Below, piece by piece: positions 28,471 to 39,236 of a DNA stretch of 64,000 nt; position 1 is the first letter of the stretch; each line of letters starts with the position of its first letter. Origin of the DNA: Streptococcus pneumoniae. GTDB taxonomy: Bacteria > Bacillota > Bacilli > Lactobacillales > Streptococcaceae. The notes beneath the pieces were generated by a model that had not been told where the DNA came from, searched no databases, and was given only the letters and a program-made list of their open reading frames with translations. The stretch is from contig NZ_CFGI01000003.1 of assembly GCF_001347015.1 (NCBI RefSeq), positions 62,001 to 126,000 of the forward strand, written 5' to 3'. The translations under genes were made by a program, and so were the position numbers.

Positions 28471-29652
28471 ATGAAAGATGTTGGTCTATTTTTATTGAAA
28501 AAAGTTTTCAAAAGTCGCTTAAACTGGATTGTCTTACTTTTATTTGCATCTGTACTCGGTGTTACCTTTTATTTTAATAGTCAGACTGCAAACTCAGTCA
28601 GCTTAGAGACTAGCTTGGATGCCCATCTTGTAGCAAATGAGAGAGCTATCAATGAAAATGAAGCGAAACTTTCCCAAATGTCTGACACCAGCTCGGAGGA
28701 ATACCAGTTTGCTAAAAGTAATTTAGAATTACAAAAAAATCTTTTGAAGCGAAAGACAGAAATTCTGACTTTATTAAAAGAAGGGCGCTGGAAAGAGGCC
28801 TACTATCTGCAGTGGCAAGATGAAGAGAAGAATTATGAATTTGTATCAAATGACCCGACTGCTAGCTCTGGCTTAAAAATGGGGGTTGACCGCGAACGGA
28901 AGATTTACCAAGCCCTGTATCCCTTGAACATAAAAGCACATACTTTGGAGTTTCCGACCCACGGGATTGATCAGATTGTCTGGGTTTTAGAGGCTATCAT
29001 CCCAAGCTTGTTTGTGGTTGCTATTATTTTTATGCTAACGCAACTATTTGCAGAAAGATATCAAAATCATCTGGACACAGCTCAGTTATATCCTTTTTCA
29101 AAAGTGGCATTTGCCATGTCCTCTCTTGGAGTTGGAGTGGGCTATGTAACTGTGCTGTTTATCGGAATCAGCGGATTTTCTTTTCTAGCGGGAAGTCTGA
29201 TAAGTGGTTTTGGACAGTTAGATTATCCCTACCCAATTTATAGCTTAGTGAATCAAGAGGTAACTATTGGAAAGATACAAGATGTATTATTTCCTGGCTT
29301 ATTCTTAGCTTTCTTAGCCTTTATCGTCATTGTGGAAGTAGTGTACTTGATTGCTTACTTTTTCAAGCAAAAAATGCCTGTCCTTTTTCTTTCACTCATT
29401 GGGATTGTTGGCTTACTGTTTGGCATCCAAACAATTCAGCCTCTTCAAAGGATTGCACATCTGATTCCCTTTACTTACTTGCGTTCAGTGGAGATTTTAT
29501 CTGGAAGATTACCTAAGCAGATTGATAATGTCAATCTGAATTGGAGCATGGGGATGGTCTTACTTCCTTGCTTGATTATCCTTTTGTTAGTGGGGATTCT
29601 ATTTATCGAAAGATGGGGAAGTTCACGTAAAAAAGAAGTTTTTAAGGCTTAG
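28471..29652 (+). CDS. ABC-2 type permease partner, unrecognised family
   Basis: 393-residue membrane protein. One helix lies at about residues 17-33, then a 140-residue soluble, strongly charged region with coiled-coil character (about 45-150), then about five helices from 168 to the end. This 1+5 layout with a large extracytoplasmic loop is common for ABC-2 exporters of peptides. It is coupled to the preceding ATPase gene, so the two make one transporter. No enzymatic motif is visible. Confidence 0.8.
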   Translation: MKDVGLFLLKKVFKSRLNWIVLLLFASVLGVTFYFNSQTANSVSLETSLDAHLVANERAINENEAKLSQMSDTSSEEYQFAKSNLELQKNLLKRKTEILTLLKEGRWKEAYYLQWQDEEKNYEFVSNDPTASSGLKMGVDRERKIYQALYPLNIKAHTLEFPTHGIDQIVWVLEAIIPSLFVVAIIFMLTQLFAERYQNHLDTAQLYPFSKVAFAMSSLGVGVGYVTVLFIGISGFSFLAGSLISGFGQLDYPYPIYSLVNQEVTIGKIQDVLFPGLFLAFLAFIVIVEVVYLIAYFFKQKMPVLFLSLIGIVGLLFGIQTIQPLQRIAHLIPFTYLRSVEILSGRLPKQIDNVNLNWSMGMVLLPCLIILLLVGILFIERWGSSRKKEVFKA

Positions 29653-29775
29653 TTTTCCTATGGGGAAGCTAAAGAAAAACTAATATAGGGAGGGAATCAA
29701 CTTGGTTCTCTCTTTTTGATGTGGAAACCAAGCCAAAATACAAACAGAAACTTTTCAAAAAAATAACTTTTTATC

Positions 29776-29804
29776 TTGACAAGAGCTAGAAAACTTGGTA
29801 TCAT
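29776..29804 (+). promoter_or_regulatory. SigA promoter of the infC operon
   Basis: TTGACA (29776-29781), 17 bp spacer, TATCAT (29799-29804). Consensus -35 and near-consensus -10, fitting a highly expressed ribosomal operon. Confidence 0.88.
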
Positions 29805-29811
29805 ATAAAAG

Positions 29812-29968
29812 TTGAGAAAAGCAGAAGTGAGAGCTTCTCGCCTTGTGACATTAAGTTGCCTGGCCCTACGGATGAAAAGTTTCTAAGAAACGCTATCATA
29901 ACGTGCGGGCTTGTATATTTACGAGTCCGCTATTGTTTTTCTCTAATAAAACAAAAGAGGTGAAAACC
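29812..29968 (+). promoter_or_regulatory. L20-type leader of infC-rpmI-rplT
   Basis: A structured leader of about 155 nt follows the promoter. AGCAGAAGTGAGAGCTTCT can fold as a first hairpin, and GTGCGGGCTTG...ACGAGTCCGC near the end as a second, followed by TTTTTCTC, which resembles a terminator or L20-binding stem. In Bacillus, ribosomal protein L20 represses this operon by binding its leader; here the same is inferred from position, length and structure. Confidence 0.65.
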
Positions 29969-30490
29969 ATAGCAAAGCAAGACTTATTCATCAATGATGA
30001 GATTCGTGTACGTGAAGTTCGCTTGATTGGTCTTGAAGGAGAACAGCTAGGCATCAAGCCACTCAGTGAAGCGCAAGCTTTGGCTGATAACGCTAATGTT
30101 GACCTAGTATTGATTCAACCCCAAGCCAAACCGCCTGTTGCAAAAATTATGGACTACGGTAAGTTCAAATTTGAGTACCAGAAGAAGCAAAAAGAACAAC
30201 GTAAAAAACAAAGTGTTGTTACTGTGAAAGAAGTTCGTCTAAGTCCAACGATTGACAAGGGTGACTTTGATACAAAACTTCGCAATGCACGCAAATTCCT
30301 TGAAAAAGGAAATAAAGTTAAGGTATCTATTCGCTTTAAGGGTCGTATGATTACCCATAAAGAGATTGGTGCAAAAGTTTTAGCCGAGTTTGCTGAAGCA
30401 ACTCAAGATATTGCCATCATCGAACAACGTGCTAAAATGGATGGACGTCAAATGTTCATGCAATTGGCGCCAGCGACTGACAAAAAATAA
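29969..30490 (+). CDS. infC: Translation initiation factor IF-3, ATA start
   Basis: Discriminates start codons on the 30S subunit. From ATA 29969 the protein has 173 residues, the usual length, with the N-domain motif [14 protein letters not shown], a Lys-rich linker and a C-domain. AGAGG at 29956-29960 is 8 bp from ATA, whereas a GTG at 29960 overlaps the ribosome site and so is unlikely. Rare start codons on infC are a known autoregulation device, because IF-3 rejects them. It is followed by rpmI and rplT. Confidence 0.93.
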
Positions 30491-30522
30491 TTGTCAGAAA
30501 GTTAAATAAAGGAGAAAAAATC

Positions 30523-30723
30523 ATGCCAAAACAAAAAACACACCGCGCATCAGCTAAACGTTTCAAACGTACAGGTTCTGGTGGACTTAAACGTTTCCGT
30601 GCTTACACTTCTCACCGTTTCCACGGAAAAACTAAGAAACAACGTCGTCATCTTCGTAAAGCATCTATGGTGCATTCAGGAGATTACAAACGTATCAAAG
30701 CAATGCTTACTCGCTTGAAATAA
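30523..30723 (+). CDS. rpmI: 50S ribosomal protein L35
   Basis: 66 residues, very basic, with the standard [14 protein letters not shown] opening and the [17 protein letters not shown] core. It sits between infC and rplT, the universal order. A strong GGAGAAAA site precedes ATG. Confidence 0.98.
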   Translation: MPKQKTHRASAKRFKRTGSGGLKRFRAYTSHRFHGKTKKQRRHLRKASMVHSGDYKRIKAMLTRLK

Positions 30724-30774
30724 TAGCTTGACTGTAAGTAAACAATTCTAAGAAATATTTGGAGGAAATAAAAC

Positions 30775-31134
30775 ATGGCACGTGTTAAAGGTGGCGTTGT
30801 ATCACGCAAACGTCGTAAACGTATTCTTAAATTAGCAAAAGGTTACTATGGAGCTAAACACATCTTGTTCCGTACTGCAAAAGAACAAGTAATGAACTCT
30901 TACTACTATGCATACCGTGACCGTCGTCAGAAAAAACGTGACTTCCGCAAATTGTGGATCACTCGTATCAACGCGGCAGCTCGTATGAACGGACTTTCAT
31001 ACTCACAATTGATGCATGGTTTGAAATTGGCTGAGATTGAAGTTAACCGTAAAATGCTTGCTGACTTGGCTGTTAACGATGCAGCAGCTTTCACAGCTCT
31101 TGCAGATGCAGCTAAAGCAAAACTTGTTAAATAA
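30775..31134 (+). CDS. rplT: 50S ribosomal protein L20
   Basis: 119 residues, basic, with [20 protein letters not shown] at the N terminus. Besides its ribosomal role, L20 is the likely repressor of this operon through the leader at 29812-29968. A terminator follows the stop. Confidence 0.98.
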   Translation: MARVKGGVVSRKRRKRILKLAKGYYGAKHILFRTAKEQVMNSYYYAYRDRRQKKRDFRKLWITRINAAARMNGLSYSQLMHGLKLAEIEVNRKMLADLAVNDAAAFTALADAAKAKLVK

Positions 31135-31142
31135 TAACTGAT

Positions 31143-31176
31143 AAGACTGGAACAGGATTGTCCCAGTCTTTTTAAA
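31143..31176 (+). terminator. Intrinsic terminator after rplT
   Basis: AAGACTGG and CCAGTCTT form the stem with extra internal pairs (ACA/TGT), followed by TTTTT. Confidence 0.85.
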
Positions 31177-31192
31177 AATAAAGGAGAAAAAT

Positions 31193-31573
31193 ATGGCTTC
31201 AAAAATGCTACACACTTGCTTGCGAGTAGAAAATCTTGAAAAATCAATTGCATTTTATCAAGATGCTTTTGGATTTAAAGAATTGCGTCGCAGAGATTTT
31301 CCAGACCATGCCTTCACAATTGTCTATCTAGGTCTTGAGGGGGATGACTATGAGTTGGAATTGACTTATAACTACGATCACGGGCCTTATGTGGTTGGAG
31401 ATGGCTTTGCTCATATCGCCCTCAGTACACCTGATCTTGAGGCACTTCATCAAGAGCATAGTGCAAAAGGCTATGAAGTGACTGAGCCAAATGGTCTACC
31501 AGGAACTGCACCTAACTATTACTTTGTCAAAGACCCTGATGGCTACAAGGTCGAAGTCATTCGTGAAAAATAA
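31193..31573 (+). CDS. gloA: Lactoylglutathione lyase (glyoxalase I)
   Basis: Detoxifies methylglyoxal. 126 residues of the vicinal-oxygen-chelate fold with two beta-alpha-beta-beta-beta modules: MLHTCLRVENLEKS carries the first metal His and FAHIALST the second half. It is cytosolic and monocistronic, between two strong terminators. ATG follows AAGGAGAAA. Confidence 0.92.
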   Translation: MASKMLHTCLRVENLEKSIAFYQDAFGFKELRRRDFPDHAFTIVYLGLEGDDYELELTYNYDHGPYVVGDGFAHIALSTPDLEALHQEHSAKGYEVTEPNGLPGTAPNYYFVKDPDGYKVEVIREK

Positions 31574-31584
31574 TCTCGTCAAGT

Positions 31585-31620
31585 CAAGTAGAATGTTCGT
31601 TTTCTACTTGACTTTTTTTG
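31585..31620 (+). terminator. Strong intrinsic terminator after gloA
   Basis: AGTCAAGTAGAA and TTCTACTTGACT form a 12-bp stem, followed by a T run. Confidence 0.92.
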
Positions 31621-31649
31621 GTTGAAAGAGTATACTAATAAAAATTTAA

Positions 31650-31800
31650 CCTTTAAGGGGAGTCCAGAGAGACTCACAAGGTGTCAGATAAAAGAATAGT
31701 GCAATTTTCTAGAGGAGACTTTTTGAGTGTGCTCTCTTCTGTTGTACGATTTTAACTGAGGCCTTGCAATCGCAAGGTCTTTTCTTTGTCTGCTCCCCTT
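31650..31800 (+). promoter_or_regulatory. PyrR-binding transcription attenuator of pyrK-pyrDb
   Basis: The leader holds AGTCCAGAGAGACT (about 31660-31673), which fits the PyrR anti-antiterminator loop consensus. A terminator hairpin follows: GGCCTTGC-AATC-GCAAGGTC with TTTTCTTTG. TTTAAGGGGAG at its start is complementary to CTCCCCTTAAA at its end, giving an alternative long-range pairing. UMP-bound PyrR should favour termination, so the operon is on only when pyrimidines are scarce. The mechanism is known from Bacillus and Lactococcus pyr operons. Confidence 0.88.
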
Positions 31801-31821
31801 AAAATTTAAGGAGGAAAAGTC

Positions 31822-33571
<1,750 letters not shown>

Positions 33572-33630
33572 ACTGCAATCAATCTGTTCTTGATTTTTTA
33601 TTAGTTTGTAATATGAATTTCAGAGAATTT

Positions 33631-33639
33631 TGGTACAAT
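33631..33639 (+). promoter_or_regulatory. Extended -10 promoter of lytB
   Basis: TGGTACAAT lies 31 bp before the lytB ATG (33670). GAGGAAGAAGG follows as the ribosome site. Confidence 0.6.
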
Positions 33640-33669
33640 AAAATAAATAAGAACAGAGGAAGAAGGTTA

Positions 33670-35382
33670 ATGAAGAAAGTAAGATTTATTTTTTTAGCCC
33701 TGCTATTTTTCTTAGCTAGACCAGACAGTGTAATGGCCAGTGATGGTACTTGGCAAGGAAAACAATACCTGAAAGCAGATGGCAGTCCAGCAGCCAATGA
33801 GTGGGTTTTTGATGCTCATTATCAATCTTGGTTTTATTTAAAAGAAGATGCCAACTATGCTGAAAACGAATGGCTGAAACAAGGTGACGACTATTTTTAC
33901 CTCAAATCTGGTGGCTATATGGCCAAATCAGAATGGGTAGAAGACAAGGGAGCCTTTTATTATCTTGACCAAAATGGAAAGATGAAAAGAACTGCTTGGC
34001 TAGGAGCTTCCTATGTCGGTGCATCAGGTGCTAAAGTAATAGAAGACTGGGTCTATGATTCTCAATACGACGCTTGGTTTTACATCAAAGCAGATGGACA
34101 GCACGCAGAGAAAGAATGGCTCCAAATTAAGGGCAAGGACTATTATTTCAAATCCGGTGGTTATTTACTGACAAGTCAGTGGATTGAGCAGGCTTATGTG
34201 AATGCTAGTGGTGCCAAAGTACAGCAAGGTTGGCTTTTTGACAAACAATACCAATCTTGGTTTTACATCAAAGCAAATGGAAATCATGCTGATAAAGAAT
34301 GGATTTTTGAAAATGGTCACTATTATTATCTCAAATCCGGTGGCTATATGGCAGTCAATGAATGGATTTGGGATAAGGAGTCATGGTTTTACCTCAAATC
34401 TGATGGTAAAATGGCTGAGAAAGAATGGCTATACGATGCTAAAAGTCAAGCCTGGTACTACTTCAAATCTGGTGGCTACATGGCGAAAAATGAGACAGTA
34501 GATGGTTATCAGCTTGGAAGCGACGGTAAATGGCTTGGGGAAAAAGCTACAAATGAAAATGCTGCTTACTATCAAGTAGTACCTGTCACAGCCAATGTCT
34601 ATGATGCAGATGGTGAAAAGCTCTCCTATATATCGCAAGGTAGTGTCGTATGGCTAGATAAGGATAGAAAAAGTGATGACAAGCGCTTGGCTATTACTAT
34701 TTCTGGTTTGTCAGGCTATATGAAAACAGAAGATTTACAAGCGCTAGATGCTAGTAAGGACTTTATCCCTTATTATGAGAGTGATGGCCACCGTTTTTAT
34801 CACTATGTGGCTCAGAATGCTAGTATCCCAGTAGCTTCTCATCTTTCTGATATGGAAGTAGGCAAGAAATATTATTCGGCAGATGGGCTGCATTTTGATG
34901 GTTTTAACCTTGAAATCCCCTTCCTTTTCAAAGATTTGACAGAAGCTACAAACTATAGTGCTGAAGACTTGGATAAGGTATTTAGTCTGTTAAATATTGA
35001 CAATAGTCTCTTGGAAAATAAGGGAGCTACCTTTAAGGAAGCCGAAGAACATTACCATATCAATGCCCTCTATCTCCTTGCCCATAGTGCTTTAGAAAGT
35101 GATTGGGGACGAAGTAAGATTGCCAAAGATAAGAATAATTTCTTTGGAATTACAGCCTATGATACGACCCCTTACCTTTCTGCCAAGACATTTGATGATG
35201 TGGATAAGGGAATTTTAGGTGCAACCAAGTGGATTAAGGAAAATTATATCGATAGGGGCAGAACTTTCCTTGGAAACAAGGCGTCTGGTATGAATGTGGA
35301 ATATGCCTCAGACCCTTATTGGGGCGAAAAAATTGCTAGTGTGATGATGAAAATCAATGAGAAACTAGGTGGCAAAGATTAG
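33670..35382 (+). CDS. lytB: Endo-beta-N-acetylglucosaminidase LytB, choline-binding
   Basis: Surface peptidoglycan hydrolase needed for daughter-cell separation. It has 570 residues from ATG 33670: signal peptide to about residue 24 (VMAS), then a choline-binding region of W..W(F/Y)YLK repeats to about 290, an SH3-like linker, and a C-terminal GH73-type catalytic domain with candidate catalytic Glu476 in SALESDWG. It is shorter than the roughly 658 residues I recall for pneumococcal reference LytB, and the difference is in the number of choline repeats. Repeat contraction or a species-specific allele would explain this. Confidence 0.93.
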   Translation: MKKVRFIFLALLFFLARPDSVMASDGTWQGKQYLKADGSPAANEWVFDAHYQSWFYLKEDANYAENEWLKQGDDYFYLKSGGYMAKSEWVEDKGAFYYLDQNGKMKRTAWLGASYVGASGAKVIEDWVYDSQYDAWFYIKADGQHAEKEWLQIKGKDYYFKSGGYLLTSQWIEQAYVNASGAKVQQGWLFDKQYQSWFYIKANGNHADKEWIFENGHYYYLKSGGYMAVNEWIWDKESWFYLKSDGKMAEKEWLYDAKSQAWYYFKSGGYMAKNETVDGYQLGSDGKWLGEKATNENAAYYQVVPVTANVYDADGEKLSYISQGSVVWLDKDRKSDDKRLAITISGLSGYMKTEDLQALDASKDFIPYYESDGHRFYHYVAQNASIPVASHLSDMEVGKKYYSADGLHFDGFNLEIPFLFKDLTEATNYSAEDLDKVFSLLNIDNSLLENKGATFKEAEEHYHINALYLLAHSALESDWGRSKIAKDKNNFFGITAYDTTPYLSAKTFDDVDKGILGATKWIKENYIDRGRTFLGNKASGMNVEYASDPYWGEKIASVMMKINEKLGGKD

Positions 35383-35415
35383 TTCTATTGTTGGATATGA
35401 TTTGAGTAAGTAGTA

Positions 35416-35610
35416 ATACTCTTCGAAAATCTCTTCAAACTACGTCAACGTCGCCTTGCCGTATAGATGTTACTGACTTCGTCAGTTCTATCTGCAACCT
35501 CAAAACAGTGTTTTGAGCTGACTTCGTCAGTCTTATCTACAACCTCAAAGCAGTGCTTTGAGCAACCTGCGGCTAGTTTCCTAGTTTGCTCTTTGATTTT
35601 CATTGAGTAT
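35416..35610 (+). repeat. BOX element, A-B-B-C form
   Basis: 195 bp. It starts ATACTCTTCGAAAATCTC, contains CGTCGCCTTGCCGTAT (the boxA core used in BOX typing), two boxB-like units around CTGACTTCGTCAG with CCTCAAA..TTTGAG hairpins, and ends GATTTTCATTGAGTAT. Near-identical to 51010-51204 in the opposite orientation. It lies between the converging lytB and pavA genes. Confidence 0.93.
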
Positions 35611-35615
35611 AAGTT

Positions 35616-35648
35616 AAAAATCCTGATTTCAAGTAAAATCAGGATTTT
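35616..35648 (-). terminator. Intrinsic terminator overlapping the pavA stop
   Basis: AAAAATCCTGATTT and AAATCAGGATTTTT pair around a short loop. The pavA stop codon (35641-35639) is inside the structure. It can work in both directions. Confidence 0.85.
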
Positions 35649-37294
35649 TTCATGGCTGCGATTTTTTCTGGGTCTGGTGTGACACGGAGGGTCTTTTGTC
35701 CTGTGTAGGTGACAAAACCAGGTTTTCCGCCAGTTGGTTTATTGAGTTTCTTGACTTCAATCATATCCACCTGCACCAGATTTGACAGGCGACCTTGAGA
35801 GAAGTAGGCAGCTAGCTCTGCTGCGTCTGTCTTGACTTCATCAGATGGATCTAGATTGCCTGAGATGATAACGTGGCTTCCAGGAATGTCCTTAGCATGG
35901 AACCAAAGTTCCTCCTTGCGGGCCATTTTAAAGGTTAGCTCCTCGTTTTGTAGGTTGTTTCGGCCGACATAGATGATGGTTTTGCCATCGCTTGCTAGAT
36001 ATTGTTCTGGTTTTTTGCGTTTCTGGATTTTCTCCCGCTGTCTTCTGCGGATAAAACCTGTTTGAATCAATTCTTCACGGATTTCAGCGATTTCTTCCAG
36101 TCCAGCTTGGTTGAGAACAGTTTCCACACTTTCTAGATAGAGAATGGTTGCCTTTGTTTCTTCAATCAGATCAGTCAAGTATTTGACAGCTTCTTTGAGT
36201 TTCTGATACCGTTTAAAATAGCGTTGGGCATTCTGGTTGGGAGTCAATGCCTTATCAAGGGCAATTGTGATAGGTTGGTTGGTGTAGTAGTTGTCTAGGA
36301 TAACCTGGTCTTGGTCGTTAGGCACTTGGTGGAGAAAGGTTGTCAGCAATTCCCCTTTTTGACGAAATTCTTCAGCGTTGTCTGTCGCTAGTAACTCTTT
36401 TTCTTGTTTTTTAAGCTTATGACGATTTTTTTGAAGTTCATTTTCAACACGGCGAATGAGTTCACTGGCTTGCTGTTTGACACGGTCTCGCTCAGCCTTG
36501 TCCTTATAGTAGGTGTCCAACAAATCAGAAAGACTGGAAAAAGGCTCTCCCACTTGATTTTCAAAAGGAACTGGACTGAAAGAAGTCTCAGTCAAGCATG
36601 GTTTGGTTTCTTGATTGAAAAAGTTTCGGAAAGTGGAAAGTTTTTCACTAACCAGTATGCTTTCCAATTCATTTGCCGTATCGCGTCCCAGACCTTGAAA
36701 GAGGCTTTGAAGATTTTTAGCTGTCGTTTCCTGTGTTTGAAGGATTTCAAAGAGTTTCTCGTCCTTGATTGTAAAAGGATTGAGAGATTCCGTACTTGGC
36801 GGAGCGATGTAGGTCGACCCAGGAAGCAAGGTACGGTAGCTATTTTGTGAAAAGCCAACGTGTTTGATAACTTCGAGGATTTTATGACTACTTTTATCGA
36901 CTAGTAGAATATTACTGTGTTTTCCCATGATTTCGATAATCAATGTTGCCTGAATATGGTCTCCAATCTCGTTTTTATTGGAAACTGTCATTTCCACAAT
37001 ACGGTCATTTTCCACCTGCTCAATCGATTCAATCAGGGCACCCTGCAAATATTTTCTCAAAACCATGATAAAGGTAGAAGGCTGGGCTGGGTTTTCAAAA
37101 GTTGTTTGGGTCAGCTGAATGCGTCCAAAAACTGGATGGGCAGAAAGGAGCAGGCGATGACTTTGGCGATTGCTGCGGATTTGCAAGACCAACTCTTGTT
37201 CAAAAGGTTGATTGATTTTCTGAATGCGACCATTCACTAACTCTCTTCGCAATTCCTCAACCATGTGGTGTAAAAAAAATCCGTCAAATGACAT
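35639..37294 (-). CDS. pavA: Fibronectin-binding protein PavA (RqcH/NEMF family)
   Basis: 551 residues, exactly the length I recall for pneumococcal PavA. It has an N-terminal NFACT-N domain (MSFDGFFLHHM), a long central coiled coil (about 250-420) and a C-terminal NFACT-R domain (ELWFHAKDIPGSHVII). No signal peptide or anchor. It was described as a fibronectin adhesin; the family also contains RqcH, which adds alanine tails to stalled nascent chains. The start is ATG at 37294 behind AAGGAGAGA; nine further codons upstream lack a ribosome site. Its promoter diverges from that of ybeY. Confidence 0.95.
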   Translation of the reverse strand: MSFDGFFLHHMVEELRRELVNGRIQKINQPFEQELVLQIRSNRQSHRLLLSAHPVFGRIQLTQTTFENPAQPSTFIMVLRKYLQGALIESIEQVENDRIVEMTVSNKNEIGDHIQATLIIEIMGKHSNILLVDKSSHKILEVIKHVGFSQNSYRTLLPGSTYIAPPSTESLNPFTIKDEKLFEILQTQETTAKNLQSLFQGLGRDTANELESILVSEKLSTFRNFFNQETKPCLTETSFSPVPFENQVGEPFSSLSDLLDTYYKDKAERDRVKQQASELIRRVENELQKNRHKLKKQEKELLATDNAEEFRQKGELLTTFLHQVPNDQDQVILDNYYTNQPITIALDKALTPNQNAQRYFKRYQKLKEAVKYLTDLIEETKATILYLESVETVLNQAGLEEIAEIREELIQTGFIRRRQREKIQKRKKPEQYLASDGKTIIYVGRNNLQNEELTFKMARKEELWFHAKDIPGSHVIISGNLDPSDEVKTDAAELAAYFSQGRLSNLVQVDMIEVKKLNKPTGGKPGFVTYTGQKTLRVTPDPEKIAAMKKS

Positions 37295-37324
37295 CGTTCT
37301 CTCCTTGTGATTGTATTCCATAGT

Positions 37325-37333
37325 ATTATATCA
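37325..37333 (-). promoter_or_regulatory. Extended -10 promoter of pavA
   Basis: On the minus strand TGATATAAT lies about 30 bp before the pavA start. Confidence 0.6.
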
Positions 37334-37360
37334 AAAAGGTAGAATAAAATCATGGAAATG

Positions 37361-37369
37361 TGGTATAAT
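37361..37369 (+). promoter_or_regulatory. Extended -10 promoter of the ybeY-dgkA-era run
   Basis: TGGTATAAT lies 30 bp before ybeY ATG 37399, diverging from the pavA promoter 28 bp away. Confidence 0.7.
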
Positions 37370-37398
37370 AAAGCCAAGTAAAGAGAAACGAGAAGCAC

Positions 37399-37896
37399 AT
37401 GTATATTGAAATGGTAGATGAAACTGGTCAAGTTTCAAAAGAAATGTTGCAACAAACCCAAGAAATTTTGGAATTTGCAGCCCAAAAATTAGGCAAAGAA
37501 GACAAGGAGATGGCAGTCACCTTTGTGACCAATGAACGTAGTCATGAACTCAATCTGGAGTACCGTGACACAGACCGTCCGACAGATGTCATCAGCCTTG
37601 AATATAAGCCAGAGTTGGAAATTGCCTTTGACGAGAAAGATTTGCTTGAAAATCCAGAATTGGCAGAGATGATGTCTGAGTTTGATGCCTATATTGGGGA
37701 ACTGTTCATCTCTATTGATAAGGCTCATGAGCAGGCCGAGGAATATGGCCATAGCTTTGAGCGTGAGATGGGCTTCTTGGCAGTACACGGCTTTTTACAT
37801 ATCAACGGCTATGATCACTACACTCCGGAAGAAGAAGCGGAGATGTTCGGTTTACAAGAAGAAATTTTGACAGCCTATGGACTCACAAGACAATAA
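37399..37896 (+). CDS. ybeY: Endoribonuclease YbeY
   Basis: Metal-dependent RNase for 16S rRNA maturation and ribosome quality control. It has 165 residues with the zinc motif [11 protein letters not shown] near 136-146. It overlaps dgkA by 20 bp, and era follows, reproducing the conserved ybeY-dgkA-era order. Confidence 0.97.
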   Translation: MYIEMVDETGQVSKEMLQQTQEILEFAAQKLGKEDKEMAVTFVTNERSHELNLEYRDTDRPTDVISLEYKPELEIAFDEKDLLENPELAEMMSEFDAYIGELFISIDKAHEQAEEYGHSFEREMGFLAVHGFLHINGYDHYTPEEEAEMFGLQEEILTAYGLTRQ

Positions 37897-38272
37897 ACGA
37901 AAATGGAAAAATCGTGACCTGATATCTAGTTTAGAATTTGCTCTCACAGGAATTTTTACTGCTATCAAGGAAGAACGCAATATGCGAAAACATGCAGTGA
38001 CGGCTCTAGTGGTCATCCTTGCAGGTTTTGTTTTTCAGGTGTCACGAATCGAATGGCTCTTTCTCCTATTGAGCATTTTCTTGGTGGTAGCTTTTGAGAT
38101 TATCAATTCTGCTATCGAAAATGTGGTGGATTTGGCCAGTCACTATCACTTTTCCATGCTGGCTAAAAATGCCAAGGATATGGCAGCTGGCGCGGTATTA
38201 GTGGTCTCTCTTTTCGCAGCCTTAACAGGCGCATTGATTTTTCTCCCACGAATCTGGGATTTATTATTTTAA
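37877..38272 (+). CDS. dgkA: Diacylglycerol/undecaprenol kinase
   Basis: Small membrane kinase of 131 residues with three membrane helices. The family core is [16 protein letters not shown] with the acidic catalytic residues, preceded by KEERNMRKH. In Gram-positives the substrate is mostly undecaprenol, supplying the lipid carrier of cell-wall synthesis. The start overlaps ybeY. Confidence 0.95.
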   Translation: MDSQDNKRKWKNRDLISSLEFALTGIFTAIKEERNMRKHAVTALVVILAGFVFQVSRIEWLFLLLSIFLVVAFEIINSAIENVVDLASHYHFSMLAKNAKDMAAGAVLVVSLFAALTGALIFLPRIWDLLF

Positions 38273-38288
38273 ACAGTAAGAGGAAATT

Positions 38289-39188
38289 ATGACTTTTAAA
38301 TCAGGCTTTGTAGCCATTTTAGGACGTCCCAACGTTGGGAAGTCAACCTTTTTAAACCACGTCATGGGGCAAAAGATTGCCATCATGAGTGACAAGGCGC
38401 AGACAACGCGCAACAAAATCATGGGGATTTACACGACTGATAAGGAGCAAATTGTCTTTATCGACACACCAGGGATTCACAAACCTAAAACAGCTCTCGG
38501 AGATTTCATGGTTGAGTCTGCCTACAGTACCCTTCGCGAAGTGGACACCGTTCTTTTCATGGTGCCTGCTGATGAAGCGCGTGGTAAGGGGGACGATATG
38601 ATTATCGAGCGTCTCAAGGCTGCCAAGGTTCCTGTGATTTTGGTGGTGAATAAAATCGATAAGGTTCATCCAGACCAGCTTTTGTCTCAGATTGATGATT
38701 TTCGTAATCAGATGGACTTCAAGGAAATTGTTCCAATCTCAGCTCTTCAAGGGAATAACGTCTCTCGTCTAGTGGATATTTTGAGTGAAAATCTGGACGA
38801 AGGTTTCCAATATTTCCCATCTGATCAAATCACAGACCATCCAGAACGTTTCTTGGTTTCAGAAATGGTTCGCGAGAAAGTCTTGCACCTAACTCGTGAA
38901 GAGATTCCTCACTCAGTTGCTGTGGTTGTTGACTCTATGAAACGAGATGAAGAGACAGACAAGGTTCACATCCGTGCAACCATCATGGTCGAGCGCGATA
39001 GCCAAAAAGGGATTATCATCGGTAAAGGTGGTGCTATGCTTAAGAAAATTGGTAGCATGGCTCGTCGTGATATTGAACTCATGCTAGGAGACAAGGTCTT
39101 CCTAGAAACCTGGGTCAAGGTCAAGAAAAACTGGCGCGATAAAAAGCTAGATTTGGCTGACTTTGGCTATAATGAAAAAGAATACTAA
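38289..39188 (+). CDS. era: GTPase Era
   Basis: GTPase that assists 30S assembly. It has 299 residues: G1 GRPNVGKS near 11-18, G3 DTPGIH, G4 NKID near 123-126, and a C-terminal KH domain with [13 protein letters not shown]. It is in the ybeY-dgkA-era operon. A hairpin-free 48-bp gap separates it from mutM. Confidence 0.98.
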   Translation: MTFKSGFVAILGRPNVGKSTFLNHVMGQKIAIMSDKAQTTRNKIMGIYTTDKEQIVFIDTPGIHKPKTALGDFMVESAYSTLREVDTVLFMVPADEARGKGDDMIIERLKAAKVPVILVVNKIDKVHPDQLLSQIDDFRNQMDFKEIVPISALQGNNVSRLVDILSENLDEGFQYFPSDQITDHPERFLVSEMVREKVLHLTREEIPHSVAVVVDSMKRDEETDKVHIRATIMVERDSQKGIIIGKGGAMLKKIGSMARRDIELMLGDKVFLETWVKVKKNWRDKKLDLADFGYNEKEY

Positions 39189-39236
39189 GTAGAGGTGGGA
39201 TCATGCCTGCTTCTTGTTTTTACAGAAGGAGGACTT

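Noticed and set aside
29903-29968. Upstream extension of infC to 29903 or to GTG 29960
   Set aside because: The extension runs through the structured leader and the ribosome site; ATA 29969 has the right spacing and gives the usual protein length.
35467-35682. Small ORF of 71 codons starting MLLTSSVLSATSK
   Set aside because: It lies within a BOX element, and an almost identical ORF appears in the other BOX copy at 51153-51010; no ribosome site. Repeat-derived.
39195-39236. Longer mutM beginning at 39195
   Set aside because: MutM needs Pro2 at the processed N terminus as its catalytic residue, so the start must be ATG 39237.
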